A stretch of DNA of 64,000 nucleotides, taken from contig OW387147.1 in assembly GCA_936440205.1 (NCBI GenBank), forward strand, positions 4,898,001 through 4,962,000, written 5' to 3'. Numbering within the stretch: the stretch's first letter is position 1; the number at the start of each line of letters is the position of its first letter. The notes under the pieces are model-generated. The model had not been told where the DNA came from. It did not search any database and saw only the letters and a program-made list of their open reading frames with translations. The position numbers and the translations under genes were made by a program. This stretch comes from Lepidonotus clava. Lineage: Eukaryota > Annelida > Polychaeta > Phyllodocida > Polynoidae. Below, in pieces: positions 31,884 through 43,579 of the stretch.

Positions 31884-32789
31884 TATTAGAATGCTAAAAT
31901 GAAACCTCTTTAAAATGCCTCACTGTTATGAGACTTCAAGCACATTTAAAACATTCAACATTGGGAAGCATATCTAAACTCTATGTTGGGGCCTTAAAAA
32001 TTTGTCCATGATGGAAAAAAAAGTGTTAAAAATAATGTATTATGATAATTGAAAATAGTGATAAGAATTTGGTCAACATTTCGAGATACATTTCTCGTGA
32101 ACAGAATGTTTTTCACTTGCTTGTGAATTTTCTTAATTATTAGGTCTTTAAGTGAGTATGTTCAAAATACAAAAGTTCAAAAACATGAATCTTATATTTG
32201 AAGTCCCTTCTACTGATTTTTAGATCAATATTTCCGAGACTTATATCATGAGATGGATATTATAGTGAACTAATTATTCAGTATATCATTTGTCTAGGTT
32301 TCATGAAGAATGAGATCCATGAGCAAATTTCAGTGCAACTTTCACAAAGAATGGATTGACCTCAAGGATTAAATGGATTAAAGGTGTATTCTGCCTTTGA
32401 AACTTTGTTCCCTTTTTCACCACGAGATATTGAATGGAAAACAAGTAGGCTTCTTGCTTCACTTGAATAAATCACAAACACACAGGTTCCTATTAAAGTC
32501 AGGTTTATTTCAGAACAAAAAAAACTAGTACCTCAGGTTTATGAGTTAAGTTGTGGGAGGTAAATCCAACACAACAACATCTTGATGTAGACTTGTATTT
32601 ATATGAGACATTAAAATCATGGTCGAATTAACATGTTCCAGATTCTTACATCCTTCATCAGAATTAGTTGCAACCATAAAATGGGCTGGGTAATGGGTAA
32701 TGGGCTTGAGGTTTATTAGAACAGCAGTCAAAATGACAACCTGAGGTAGATGTATTAGTCAAGATAGTTCTTAGAATAATTCTCCTAGA

Positions 32790-32899
32790 CAATTCTAGGA
32801 GCGGAATTGTTAAATATAACAAGTGGCTTCGCCAGGATTCGAATCCACAACCTTTGGGTTTGGAGGTGAGGGTCTTAACCACTACACCACTACACCATG
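32790..32899 (-). mobile_element. tRNA-derived SINE head
   Basis: On the minus strand the A-box-like TAGTGGTTAAGA (32873-32884) and B-box GGATTCGAATCC (32835-32846) are spaced as in a tRNA, with a CTCCAAA anticodon-loop-like stretch between them. The acceptor and D arms are imperfect, so it is not a working tRNA gene. A body of uncertain length follows down to about 32530; its end was not fixed. Confidence 0.6.
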
Positions 32900-32943
32900 G
32901 AGGATGAGGCTGGAACTAAGAAATGGGGTCATGACCCAATTCG

Positions 32944-33103
32944 CTGGTTCCCTTGGTCCCCACATTTAAGTGTTTACAAATCCGTAGTACAGATGGACAG
33001 GCTGGTCCCTTATGGCACCGCTGGTTACTGGTGGGACACAGTGTGGACTAACAGGTCTGCATGTGCCGTCGAAGCAACAAAGATTTAGAACAAGTAGGGT
33101 AAA
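32944..33103. repeat. 160-bp dispersed repeat, copy 2
   Basis: Same length and orientation as 19108-19267, immediately next to the tRNA-like SINE head here but not at the other copy. Confidence 0.75.
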
Positions 33104-33511
33104 GAGTCATTTTTCTGATTTAAAAAGTTAATTCCGACCATTTGAACGGAGTCTGTTCCTTCCCAGAATCCCTGGCCTGTAGAGATCTTGTCCAAATACC
33201 AAATTGCAGCTGTACTTTCAATAATTGAATGCTGGATATTTGTTTTTTACCTCAAGCACAATCTGTGCACACCCTGCGGATACTGTTAAAGTACCACGTG
33301 TATCAGAATCTAGGCTTTTCTCTTTTTACTGGAATGTGACCATAACAACAATGGCAGTACATATAAGCAATACGGCATTACAACAGTGGTTCAATCTGTT
33401 ATGGCCTGATTGCAATCTAGCTATTTTGAACGTTCATTCCAATGCAGGTGACTAATTTTTGTACGAGAACATTGTCACTCTCTTATCCTTCTATCAGTAA
33501 AGATCCAGGTG

Positions 33512-33566
33512 TCAGGGAATTTTCTTTTGCCATTTTCCCTATTTTCCTTGTGTGGTTGGTACCCTG
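33512..33566. mobile_element. end fragment of the CAGGGTACC MITE
   Basis: Matches the right end of 19522-19839: tcagggaattttcttttgcc, attttcc repeats, then gtgtggttggtaccctg. Confidence 0.7.
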
Positions 33567-33692
33567 TGTCAGGCATGTAACATCTTGTAAAACAACTGTT
33601 TTGAATTTACAGTCTCATACTAGGAGCAAAGTTCCCTCTTCATCCTTTAAAGGGAAAACAGTGCAAGTTTTCTCGATCAGCCGAGAATCAGG

Positions 33693-34913
33693 CTAGTCAC
33701 AGTCCCTCCTTAGGGTAAGGTAGTTGATAAGGATGGCATGGCCATGCAATGGCAAAGCCTCCAAGGCAGGACGGAATGCTAGTCCCTTTGGCAGTGCAGA
33801 CCTTATGGCAAACCTACAAGAGCGTGCAAGTGAGATTGGGCCAGACAAATCAAATTTGTCAATGGTCTCAAGATCTACATCCATATAAGCATCCTCCTGC
33901 CGATGGAGGTCCTCCAACCTCTTGTAGTCCACATCACCCGGGCAGGAATCTTTAAAGACATACAGCCCAAGAGCAATATAACCAAATAACAAGCAATCAG
34001 AAATGAACATTTGAATGTCGTGACCTTCACTGATAATTCCTGTACCTCTGCAATCACAGTTAGCTTCCTGGACGAGCAATTGAACCAAATTAAAGTCCCA
34101 GTTTTCAACAGCACCTGTAAGAGGTGTTGCCAAAGAGGCACTGGCCTGATCCACATCTGCTCCAGCAGAGAGGAGGAACTTGCATGTCTTTGCAATCTCA
34201 TCTCTAGTCTTATCCTCCAGATCGTCCCATCTTGAAACCGATGACATGTAGAATTCTTCATCTGAGAATAGATTCATACGTTTCCGACGCCTTCTTAGAA
34301 CACCCATTTCACACACGTTAAATCCTGTTAACTTGGTCAGAGGGCTTTCATCATCAAAGTTCTTGGAGTTCACATCACAGCCTGCTGCAACCAACACACG
34401 CAGACACTTCCATTGACCTGATCCTGCTGCAAGCCCTAGTGCCGTGTTGTTATAATTATCATGAGCTTCCAGATCGAAATTGTGTTTTAAGAGCATTTCC
34501 ATGTACTCAGAGACATCTTCCTCGTTGTACTCAGCAAGAACATGCAGTGCATTCTGCCCGTCCTTGCTTGTCAAGCTCAAGTCACTGTGTTGCAATAACA
34601 AACTCACACTTTCCTTCTTACTCCCTAGCAAAGCATAAAAAAGAGGGGTAAAACCAAATTCGTCCTGAGCATCTGGGTCCATGCCTGCTGCCAGAAGCCT
34701 TTTTGCTAGCCTAGGCTGACTCTCAATTGCTGCAATGTGGAGTCCTGTTCGTCCTTTTCCATCACAAGCATCAAGTCGTGGGTTGAACTGCAGAAGCAGG
34801 TGTGTTACGCCTTTAAGACCTTGTTTAATACTCCAATGAAGGAGAGGTTCATCTTTCCAAGTGCGTATGTTTGGACTGGCACCAGCTTGTAGAAGAGTTT
34901 TACAATGCTTCTT
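33693..34913 (-). CDS. ankyrin-repeat/SOCS-box terminal exon V4
   Basis: 406 residues plus stop. The phase-0 acceptor (GTGCTTTCAG, with CAG at 34914-34916) leads into KKHCKTLLQAGASPN. The repeats match V5 closely, including AGMDPDAQDEFGFTPLFYAL, NALHVLAEYNEEDVSEYMEM and VAAGCDVNSKN, and the same mid-domain insertion, here with the basic run LRRRRKRMNLFSDEE. The SOCS BC-box is normal (SCRFAIRSALPKG). The Cul5-box is altered: LPLHGHAILINYL in place of LPLPxxLINFL, with extra residues from a catggccatg-like duplication. Elongin binding should survive but Cullin5 choice could be weaker. No clear AATAAA is seen within several hundred bases past the stop. Confidence 0.9.
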   Translation of the reverse strand, partial: KKHCKTLLQAGASPNIRTWKDEPLLHWSIKQGLKGVTHLLLQFNPRLDACDGKGRTGLHIAAIESQPRLAKRLLAAGMDPDAQDEFGFTPLFYALLGSKKESVSLLLQHSDLSLTSKDGQNALHVLAEYNEEDVSEYMEMLLKHNFDLEAHDNYNNTALGLAAGSGQWKCLRVLVAAGCDVNSKNFDDESPLTKLTGFNVCEMGVLRRRRKRMNLFSDEEFYMSSVSRWDDLEDKTRDEIAKTCKFLLSAGADVDQASASLATPLTGAVENWDFNLVQLLVQEANCDCRGTGIISEGHDIQMFISDCLLFGYIALGLYVFKDSCPGDVDYKRLEDLHRQEDAYMDVDLETIDKFDLSGPISLARSCRFAIRSALPKGLAFRPALEALPLHGHAILINYLTLRRDCD

Positions 34914-36739
34914 CTGAAAGCACAAATAGAAAGCTTTTAGTAATTTGCAGGTATTCACAAAAACATATAAATTTTCTTACAACTTTGAATTTTCTTACAA
35001 CAGTTTCATAAGGACCGAACCAAGCAGCAACCCCCTCTGTAAGCACAAAATAATCATTTCAATTCAGATCAAAGAATGTGAGTGCATGAAGATTCAGTCT
35101 TATGAAAGGCTGCCTCTTGTGACTTCTTGTGGTTAACTGCTGCTTCTGTTTGAAACAAATATATGTGATGATCTCTTCAGTATTCAGCCTTCCAAGACAC
35201 AAAATGGCTGAAAGTAAAGTTGAAAATGGTCGTCACATGAAAGGTATCTGCTATGAAGACAAGTCGACCATTAATGGATGCAAGTATAAAGATGCAGCAG
35301 AGATGAATATTCTATTCTGTGGCAATCTATTCTTTTTCCATGTCTTGTACAGATCTTCATTGTCATTGAATTCCGTTTGCCTTTCCAATACCTTCTCCCT
35401 ATTAGCTGGCATTAGGCGTTAGACTTGCAGTGAATCAATCTTTACAGATTTTTCCCTCATAAGACATTACACTTCTTCCATCTTCAAAACTTTCTGGATT
35501 GCGTTTTTTTCTTTTAGAGTCTGAAAGACATCACCAGTGACCAATAAAGCAGCACCCTGCAACTGAGATGAATATTTTTGCAGTCAGGTTCGTGTTTTTT
35601 TCCAAACTGTGGACTCTGCAGATGCATGTGTTTTTGATAAGATGGTTGCCTAACACTGAGGGTGCATAGAAAGGACCCCAGCTGCAGTTCTGAGAACTAT
35701 GCACCTGGTAAGTAAAAAAAACTTAAAATTTCAAACATTGATCACATTCGGATTCTTTGATCCAGTTTAATATTCCTTTTTTGTTCGTGAGCAGTATCAC
35801 TGAGTCTTTACACTCCCTGGGGAGCCGTCAAGTTACTGTTTTGGAAGGCAACTCTTCACATTTTTTGTTTGAAAGGGCATGTCCATACACATCTTGATTG
35901 TTGAAACTTGTCGTGAACCCGCAGATTTTGTTCTTGAATTCAGTGTTTGATATCAATTATTACAATTTGAAGTCCTGACTGCAAAGGCTTCAGAGGATCT
36001 CTGTATGTCAATCACATAAGATCAATGGCTTCGTTTTTTATTTCCAAGATGGGAGATTTCAAGATCTTATCCAGTACTGAGCATATCTAGGTTGGTATTT
36101 AAGGTAGGTTGCCTTTGCCATATTTCTTGTCTTCAATCTTCAAGGTGTTTTTGTGTATTTTTTTAATTCCCAGTAGCTCCTGTATGCGACCATGTGCGTC
36201 TGCCTGGAAACTGCAGGGGCATGGCCAGCCCTAACATCAAAGGGGATTCCAGGTAAATTTAAGGGAGTTCCATCCTACATTTTTGACAAGAATTGTGTAT
36301 TTTACTTATTCGGGAAATCAAAGGGGGTCCTTGACACCCAGGAACCTTCCCTGGCTACGCCACTAAACTGTTAACCATGCTCAGAACTTGATGCAGCAAA
36401 ATATGTATATGTATAGGATTTTTTTCTATTTTGAAACTCTAGGGCACAATGCATTAAAGAACCTAGCTCACGCAGCCACTTTGTTCTTTTTTGTTGTTGA
36501 TTCCACTTCTTCAAAACTGAGCAGCAGATTCACCGCATGCCCAGACTTGGTTCATGCAGCTTTAATTATATTGTGTGACCTGGATGCCCCCTCCTAGAAA
36601 ACTGTAGAATCCTAATTTGAAAACCTTAAGATTGAACAAATCAGCACAAATTGGGCTTTCAGTTTGGCCTTGGGTCCACTGGTAGGATACAGTCAAGAAC
36701 ATACCAACATCTAAATCAAGCTAAATCTCAGAGATCAAG
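34914..36739. other. intron sequence upstream of V4
   Basis: No coding exon supported. It includes blocks shared with the V5 intron (35429-35495) and a stretch at about 35600-35710 (gcagatgcatgtg...ctatgcacctggt) that resembles 58230-58400, a diverged dispersed repeat. Confidence 0.45.
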
Positions 36740-36991
36740 CAGGGTACCGACTGAAATTCCATATTCAAATTTCCTGTTTTTTCCCTGAGATCCCCCTGTC
36801 CCATGGCAAATTCCCCCTGTGTTACATCCAGCAAGTTGTTCAAATTTAAAAGCCTCTGCATGCAGAAAAGATTTGGACAACCCAACAACACAAATGAAAT
36901 ACCCTGTGTTTTGGCAAAATTTACAAATTACTTATGTTTTCACTGTCAGGGAATGTTTTTGGGACATTTTCCCTGTGTGGTTGGAATCCTG
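36740..36991. mobile_element. CAGGGTACC MITE, second copy
   Basis: Ends CAGGGTACCGAC and GGTTGGAATCCTG. The interior matches 19522-19839 in order: tacatccagcaagttgttca, aagcctctgcatgcagaaaa, ttttggcaaaattt. No exact target duplication remains, so it is an older copy. Confidence 0.8.
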
Positions 36992-37131
36992 ATTTAAGAT
37001 ACCAACTCTGATTAAGGATTGGCCTGCCAGACAAGAAAGGTCCTAAAGCCTTTAACTTTTGATGAGTCATAGAGTAACTAAGGGGTAATTGCCATTGCAT
37101 AACATATTTGTTTGAATGTCTAATCTATTTC

Positions 37132-37425
37132 AGTGTTGGAAATTAACGTCAGCCCGTCAGCCCCATGCTGAAAATTTCTGATCAGGGCTGACAGTTCTGG
37201 GCAAAAAGAGCAAATTCTCAGCCCGGATGGCTGACAATTTTTTTTGCAGAGAAAATCTTTTCCATTCATGTTACCGAGTTCTCATCTGGTTAGTACCTTT
37301 TTTCCATAAAAACTTCGAATCATAATGGTCAAATTTTTAAGTTCATTATAATACAAAATATGGGCTGACAATTTTCTGTCAGGGCTGACAGCTTTTCATA
37401 AACGTCAGCCACAATCACAAAGCTT
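37132..37425. mobile_element. MITE-like element with cagccc/gggctgac ends
   Basis: Starts cagtgttggaaattaacgtc with repeated cagccc and gggctgacag blocks, mirrored near the right side (tgtcagggctgacagc, aacgtcagcc). The CAGTGTTGG start is typical of hAT-type ends. The right end was not fixed. Confidence 0.5.
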
Positions 37426-37899
37426 GTCCTTTGTTAATTAGGAAAATGAAGCTTGAATTTAATTCTTTATTTGTAAATGTTATCACCTAGTGTGACTTTC
37501 ATTGCAGTTAAAAAAAAACGTCACTATTGTTGATGTTATTATACGTCCATATTCAGTTTTGAGTGAAAGAATGTGCTGATAGCAAGGTTATAATTTATTT
37601 TCAAAGAGAATTTTCAATCGAGGTTATTCATATATTTTTTTATACATATTGGATACTTGAAACAATCGATTGTAAGTGCGTGTTAAAGAAAACATTTGGA
37701 AAATATATTATATTTCCCCTCAACAAGTTACGAAATCCACTCAATAAATTCCTTTGCTGTGGAATAGTGTTCATAAGTCTCGCATCCACACCTATATTTC
37801 AGGGCGAAAATCCTGGAAAGCCAGAGCATTTGATTGTATAATCGTTTTTAAATAATAAAACTGTTTCACTATGTTAACTGCCTTTATATTGATTTCACT

Positions 37900-40280
37900 C
37901 TTTCTCTGACAATCAAACATCATTGAAAGACTAATGCTCCCTAATGCTCCCCAAACCCAACCTGAAATGTATTTTTTTTAAATCATCCGAAGGCATTACT
38001 TGGAAGTTCATGCCTCAGATCCTACTCAAGACGTATCTCATTACTTAATTTTGAAAGAAAGAAATCAGTGCACTTTTTTTTCCCCTGAAAATTCCTTCTT
38101 TTTTTCCTGAAAATTCTAAGAATGGAAAAATATACATTTCAATGTTAACCATGTGGAATGACGTTTAGCTAAGGATTCTGAATTCTGAATAAAGAACATG
38201 GAGCCTATCTAGATCGTCTAAAAGAAATTCACTCGGAATGCAAGTCTCAGTCCACCTTTGTAATGCATCCATCAGAGGAGAACTCGCATCTTTGTTGACA
38301 AATGTATTTATTTCAGAAATTTAAGTGGTAAGTAACCAACACGTTAAGGGTGGTTCAGAATTAATTCTGAGTTTGATAACTCTTTTTAGGTCTAGTTTAG
38401 ATCTAGTTATCAGCTAGGCAACTAACTTTCATTTCCTTTTGTGTTGAATATATCAAATACAGAGACGCCCCTCTGGAGAGAACAAAAATCCGGAAAAGAA
38501 GGAAGGACGGATTTTCCCTTAAGAAACAAGTGGGTTGGAAATACTAACAAGAAAACTCACGAGGAAAAACTCATTAGAAATGACGGAGGAATATGTTGGA
38601 AAGCAGAACTGGTGTCGTAGACACTAAACTGTCAAAAACCTTTAAAGAGTAGGATAAAAAATGGCATCTCTCAATTACATAGGGACTTGATCACCGTCGG
38701 TATTTTGTGGGATTAATGGGACTGCAACACACTGTTTTATAGGTGTCATCTGTTTCAAGACGTTTGTAAGACATTGAATGTGGCATTCTGACAAACCACA
38801 GTAGTCTATGAACGTAAACTCACGCTCCCTGACGATGAGCTAGATGAACTTATATTATTAACCATAGTCATAAGGTTATTTTTCTTCCATGCAGTAGCAT
38901 GAAAGGATTCAAGCTCTCCACTGACGTGTGACACATAGCTATTACGTTTAATAATTCAGTTAAATCAGGGGCTCTTCTATTCTTGGTAAAGGGATTGTAT
39001 GTCACTGAGGTTCCTGTGTTCTATATTGCAGACTATATATTTTCACGATAGCTTCAGAAACAGGTACAAGACCATGCACGTTAATCAAAAAGCTCTTCAC
39101 CTCACAGTTGCCAACGTTCTATGAACGCGGATATCATGGTACACCGGGTGTAAAAGTGTATCCCTTGAAGTCCACAAAAAATTAAAGCTGAAAATTATCC
39201 GTCCCTATCTAACCGGATTTTAAATAACGTGATCATTTCTCCATACTTATCTGTAGTCTTAACCTTAAAAGTATCCTTGAAATACATCACAATATTTTAC
39301 TCTAATGATCACAAACCTTCGACTATTACTTTCTGCCCTTGCTGGGACTTTTTCTATAGGAAATATACATTTCAAAACTATATTTAAATTATCCCGTCAA
39401 ATATATAAGGAAAGAAATGAAGCCTTGGATATTAACCCACCTAACGGTGTTTGACAAAATAAATAAAAAAACCAAGATAGTTCTCATGTTTGTTTCCTTA
39501 CACCATTTCTTAGTGAAACAAACAAAATATGGAAGGTGCAAAAACACATTTCTGTATTTTGGGTAGGAAACTATAACAAGTCTTTATTTTAATGGGAAAG
39601 CTCTGATACTGACTAAAAGATGCTTATTTAAACGTAGGAATGTGGTTCCTGTTTACTGAAACATTAGGGACTTTGAAACTTTGGTGGTAAAGCTTAAGAA
39701 GAAAAGAGGCATATCTGATTGATTTAGAACTTGATCGTACCTACCCAGTTCCACAAGTTGACCCAAAGGATTAAAATTATGTCAAATCTGTAAAGAAAAT
39801 CTTAAAATAAATTGTGTATTCTTATTTCTCCTTTATTTAAGTTCTCTAAATTACGACTCAACAGTGACTTGTGGGCATTATTTTTCCACCAAAATTGAAC
39901 TCCATTTATCATATGCATCCCCTCCATCCCTTTTCAGCCATGAGGGAACACACGAACGTTAGTCCCAGATTTTCCCACACGAACGTTACAGTCCCAGATA
40001 ATGTAACATGAACACCTCTTTAGAACTCTGCAACATATGACGTCCAAAATACGTATAAGTATAGTAATACATCACTTAAAATTTATTTCATTGAATGAGA
40101 ATGCAATGGGATACAACATACATTTCTCATAATATTTCAAGTTTATCTTATCAAATGAGAACACAATGGTATTCAACATGAAATTGAATATTTACTGGTA
40201 CATTATTATGTCATGTCTTCAGAATTTCGTACAAAAGCCCCCCAGTGTAAAACGATATGTGACATGATCTAACAATTGAT
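37900..40280. other. intron sequence, no gene seen
   Basis: AT-rich, low in CpG, no coding exon or clear element. A 28-30-bp tandem pair (cacgaacgtta...gtcccagat) lies at about 39950-40010. Confidence 0.5.
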
Positions 40281-40341
40281 TTTATCTAATATAGAGCAGG
40301 AGTCGAAGTAATGTACATGAACTTTGGGGCCAGTCGGCAGG

Positions 40342-40503
40342 GGCGGATCCAGGATTTAAAAGAAAAGAGAAAAAAAGGGAAAAAACTAATTGGGGGGCGC
40401 TATTTTTTTGCCCAGACCCTCCAGACACAGGAATTTTAAAATGAAAATGTGGCCTTAAAAAAAAAAGGGGGGGGGGGGGCACCCCCCACTAAATCTGCGC
40501 CTG
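40342..40503. mobile_element. GCGGATCC-type MITE with poly-G
   Basis: Begins gggcggatccaggattt and ends with aaatctgcgcctgg as a rough inverted match. The inside has long A and G runs. Relatives lie at 59099-59246, 60549-60697 and 60716-60855, and an end near 61997. Confidence 0.6.
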
Positions 40504-41725
40504 GTCGGGCCCCTAGCCTGTAACCTCAGGGAGCCAAACCAGGTATTAAGATCCTTCTATTTATCCCACTTTTTTTTTTCTTAGGCCCCTCGAGCTCCCT
40601 GCACTGGGAATCTAGGGACCCAACAGATTATTTAAGGGCCCTGGGCTACTGTGACGCCTGTAGAGTTAAGGAAGGTTCCACCGGATCTCCCACGAATTTT
40701 CTTTTTCCAAGCAGCATTACATTACCCGTACCCTGATCAAAATGCAAAGTGGAATAACAAAGTTTTTTTAAAAGAGATCTTTTAGACTGATTCCTCTACC
40801 CCTCTCCTCCCATGAAATATATTTCAAAATCTCTTATTTAAGCTGCGGCTTAATTAAATATGGGTAAGTTTGACATATCATATTTATTAGGGCCAACTTT
40901 TGGGCCACGGTATAAATAAGTGTTTTTCCAACAACCTTTAACACCATTAACTTTTGAGAAATTGTGAAGCTCAGAAGTCATAGTGCGGCTTAATAAGGTA
41001 ATTTATGTATTTCGTTTTCATTTCTCAATTAGGCTTCTGTGATCTGTATACCTTTCCTTGAAAAGGGGGAAAAAAATATTATCTGAAGTGAACAACAATA
41101 TCAGGCAGGTGTGTCCTCGGTCACTGCAAACTGGCAAATGGAAGAGGTGAAGGGATTGGTGCCTCTACCTGGCAGCCTCCAAGCCATGGTGGAGATCCCT
41201 AGTGTCAATCACTGCTGTATAGTGGAATTCATATAATATATCTCTTGTCATATGTTCATCTCACATACCTTTCCTTGAACACATTTTTTTTCAGTATAAA
41301 AAACAAACACTTTGTGTCTTGGCACTTAACATGAAACTGGACACATTGGCACAGATAATAGGTTATGTTTTGGTCCAGTTCTCCTTTGTGCAAGTTCTCG
41401 GCAACTTGCACACATATGGAATGGTCAACAGATCTAACATTATGAAGTAGAATTCCAGTCAATGTGCTTGTATAAATACAACATGTGGATAGATCCATCC
41501 AAAACATGTAAAAGGAACAACGTTAGCAACTTCAAAGTGCAATATTGACTGTAAATTTGTGGCAATGGTCCCACATAAGCTCCTCTAATGGAGCACATGA
41601 AAGTATTTCTGCTTTTAGTTGGGAACAACTCAACAATATCCGTCTGAAAGTTTCAAAACAGATGCATGACATGATTTATGAGGCTGTTTGTTCGTCTTTA
41701 CTGGATGAAGAGCAACAAAGTTCCT

Positions 41726-42805
41726 CTATACTGGGCGGAGTGCGACAAAGTCCCGGAGTAGGGGCGGTATGGGCAGTTGGTCGACAGCATCAAGGAAGGG
41801 TGGACCTTTGGGTAGAGTTGACCGAACTGCAATGCGACACAACCTTGCCAGGGAAACGGGTGGTAAGCACAATCCTATTTCTTTGGAGAAAGGCAGGCCG
41901 TGGTAGTACAGCTGGTCGTCGAAGGTCGGGCAGTCGCCCAGCACAAATGTGGCACAGTCCTTGGCGTCTCCACGGTTGGAAATGTCCATGAAGTCTACGA
42001 TGCAACGTTCCCTCTCGCATCTACGAATGCGGCCGTTGCAATTGGCATCTATCAGTTCACGAACTGCGTAAATGTTGTGTGCGAATACCGCACGCTCCAG
42101 GGGAGTTACGCGTTTGAGTGTGGTTCCATCTGGATTAGCTCCGGCTCTGATCAGAATTTTCGTCATTTGGGCACCTGAATACATTGATGGCATTGAGATA
42201 TCGAACATGGCTGTCTCTGCAGCCATGTTCAGGGGAGTGCTGCCGTTACTCAGCTCAACATTCACATCACATCCCGCATCAACCAAAATCCGGACAGCGT
42301 CAACCTCTCCGAAAAAGATGGCATTGGTCAGAGGAGTATCGGCTACAATTTTAGCCTCCAAATCTACGCCGGCTTTGATGAGCCACTTCAAAGCTTTAGG
42401 GCCAACGGGCCGCCGAAAGTGCTGAATCAAATAGTGCATGGCATTCTGCATTTTTTTGTTGACTATGCTTAAATCCGTCACCTTGAGCAATATCTCTGCA
42501 GTCTTCCACTTCTTCGCTGAGAGGGCGTAAAAGAGGGGTGGGGTGCCAATTTTGTTGCATTTGTTAGGATCTCCACCCGCGTCCAGTACTATCTGGGTTA
42601 CCTTTGGGCCTTTTTTGGCCGCACGGTGCAAAGGGGTTATCCCTTTACCATCACCGACATTTACATTCGCTCCGTAGTTGATCAAAAGTTTTGTAATGTC
42701 CTCTTGCATCTCATAAATTGTATATGAGAGTAGAGATTCCCGGTATTGTTTTTTCATTTGACTCGGGTTGGCCCCAGCTTTCAAGAGCATTTCGAGCATT
42801 TTGTT
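41726..42805 (-). CDS. ankyrin-repeat/SOCS-box terminal exon V3
   Basis: 359 residues plus stop. The phase-0 acceptor (CGTTTCAG, with CAG at 42806-42808) leads into NKMLEMLLKAGANPS. Canonical repeats follow: INYGANVNVGDGKGITPLHR, AGGDPNKCNKIGTPPLFYAL, IKAGVDLEAKIVADTPLTNA, VDAGCDVNVELSNGSTPLNM, and RAGANPDGTTLKRVTPLERA. The SOCS box occupies about residues 316-356: LCRIAVRSTLPKG and LPIPPLLRDFV. Predicted Cul5-ligase substrate receptor. It groups with V1 and V2 (shared VDLEA, NCNGRIRR and LRDFVALRP). It is clearly richer in CpG than V4-V9. No close AATAAA follows; the nearest is about 850 bases away at 40880. Confidence 0.9.
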   Translation of the reverse strand, partial: NKMLEMLLKAGANPSQMKKQYRESLLSYTIYEMQEDITKLLINYGANVNVGDGKGITPLHRAAKKGPKVTQIVLDAGGDPNKCNKIGTPPLFYALSAKKWKTAEILLKVTDLSIVNKKMQNAMHYLIQHFRRPVGPKALKWLIKAGVDLEAKIVADTPLTNAIFFGEVDAVRILVDAGCDVNVELSNGSTPLNMAAETAMFDISMPSMYSGAQMTKILIRAGANPDGTTLKRVTPLERAVFAHNIYAVRELIDANCNGRIRRCERERCIVDFMDISNRGDAKDCATFVLGDCPTFDDQLYYHGLPFSKEIGLCLPPVSLARLCRIAVRSTLPKGPPFLDAVDQLPIPPLLRDFVALRPV

Positions 42806-42964
42806 CTGAAACGAAAAGAAATTCTTTTCTTTATGCATTGCACGAAAATGTTGTGAACTTTGAATGTAAGCCTACAAACTTAACAGGGCGAACTCTGAAT
42901 TCAAGGAAATTCTGGTGACCTAAACTGTTGCGTTTTTCATTTTAGATGGTCAAGACGTCATGGG

Positions 42965-43018
42965 GCTTTAGGGGTCATGGTGTGGACAGGACACCCAGGG
43001 CGTTGGATTTGGCAAGGC
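42965..43018. mobile_element. fragment of the 4439-4659 MITE family
   Basis: gacaggacacccagggcgtt followed by ggatttgg is the inverse of the left part of the element at 4439-4659. The terminal CAGGGCTCAC is degraded here. Confidence 0.65.
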
Positions 43019-43211
43019 CTGTGGACAAGGTTTCCTTTTAGCCACAGATCAAATCTATAGGAAGAAAGTTTCTCAGTGGTCGAAACTTACTCTTCAGGGG
43101 CTCGGCCACCAGGATTGAGGGCCTTATTCTCACGTCAGACATCCGGGCTGATTTTAATACATTTACAAAGAAAATTGCCAGTCCTGAATACAAAATTCTC
43201 AGCCAATGGCT

Positions 43212-43277
43212 AACGGGCAGCCTCAAACACTGAACAAAATTTGTAACGGGCAGCCTCAAACACTGAACAAAATTTGT
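43212..43277. repeat. 33-bp tandem duplication
   Basis: Two adjoining copies of a unit containing aacgggcagcctcaaacact then gaacaaaatttgt. The exact match implies a recent event. Confidence 0.85.
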
Positions 43278-43579
43278 TGTCAGGTCAGGACCTGTCTGAC
43301 ATGATTTCCAGATTATCAGATGGCCTGGTGTTGCTTCACTGCAAAAACGCATCTTTTGGGTAGATCATCTTCTCAAAAATACCAAATATCAGAACCAAAT
43401 TGCTTTGGGCCAACAAATACGTTTTTGAGGCAAGGGACGCCTATTATTTTTAGAACACTATCACCCATTTTCTCCTTACCCGCATCAGGGTATGGACTTA
43501 TCTACCCCGGTACACCTCAGATCGAATCTCACTGCAGTAAATAAGGCTAATGATGCATCATGACGGTGGGTGTTTTTTG

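Noticed and set aside
32826-32899. Functional tRNA gene
   Set aside because: Internal promoter boxes are present but the arms do not pair properly; it fits a tRNA-derived SINE head.
41545-42425. Plus-strand open frames of up to 148 codons over V3
   Set aside because: They are antisense shadows of the V3 ankyrin exon.
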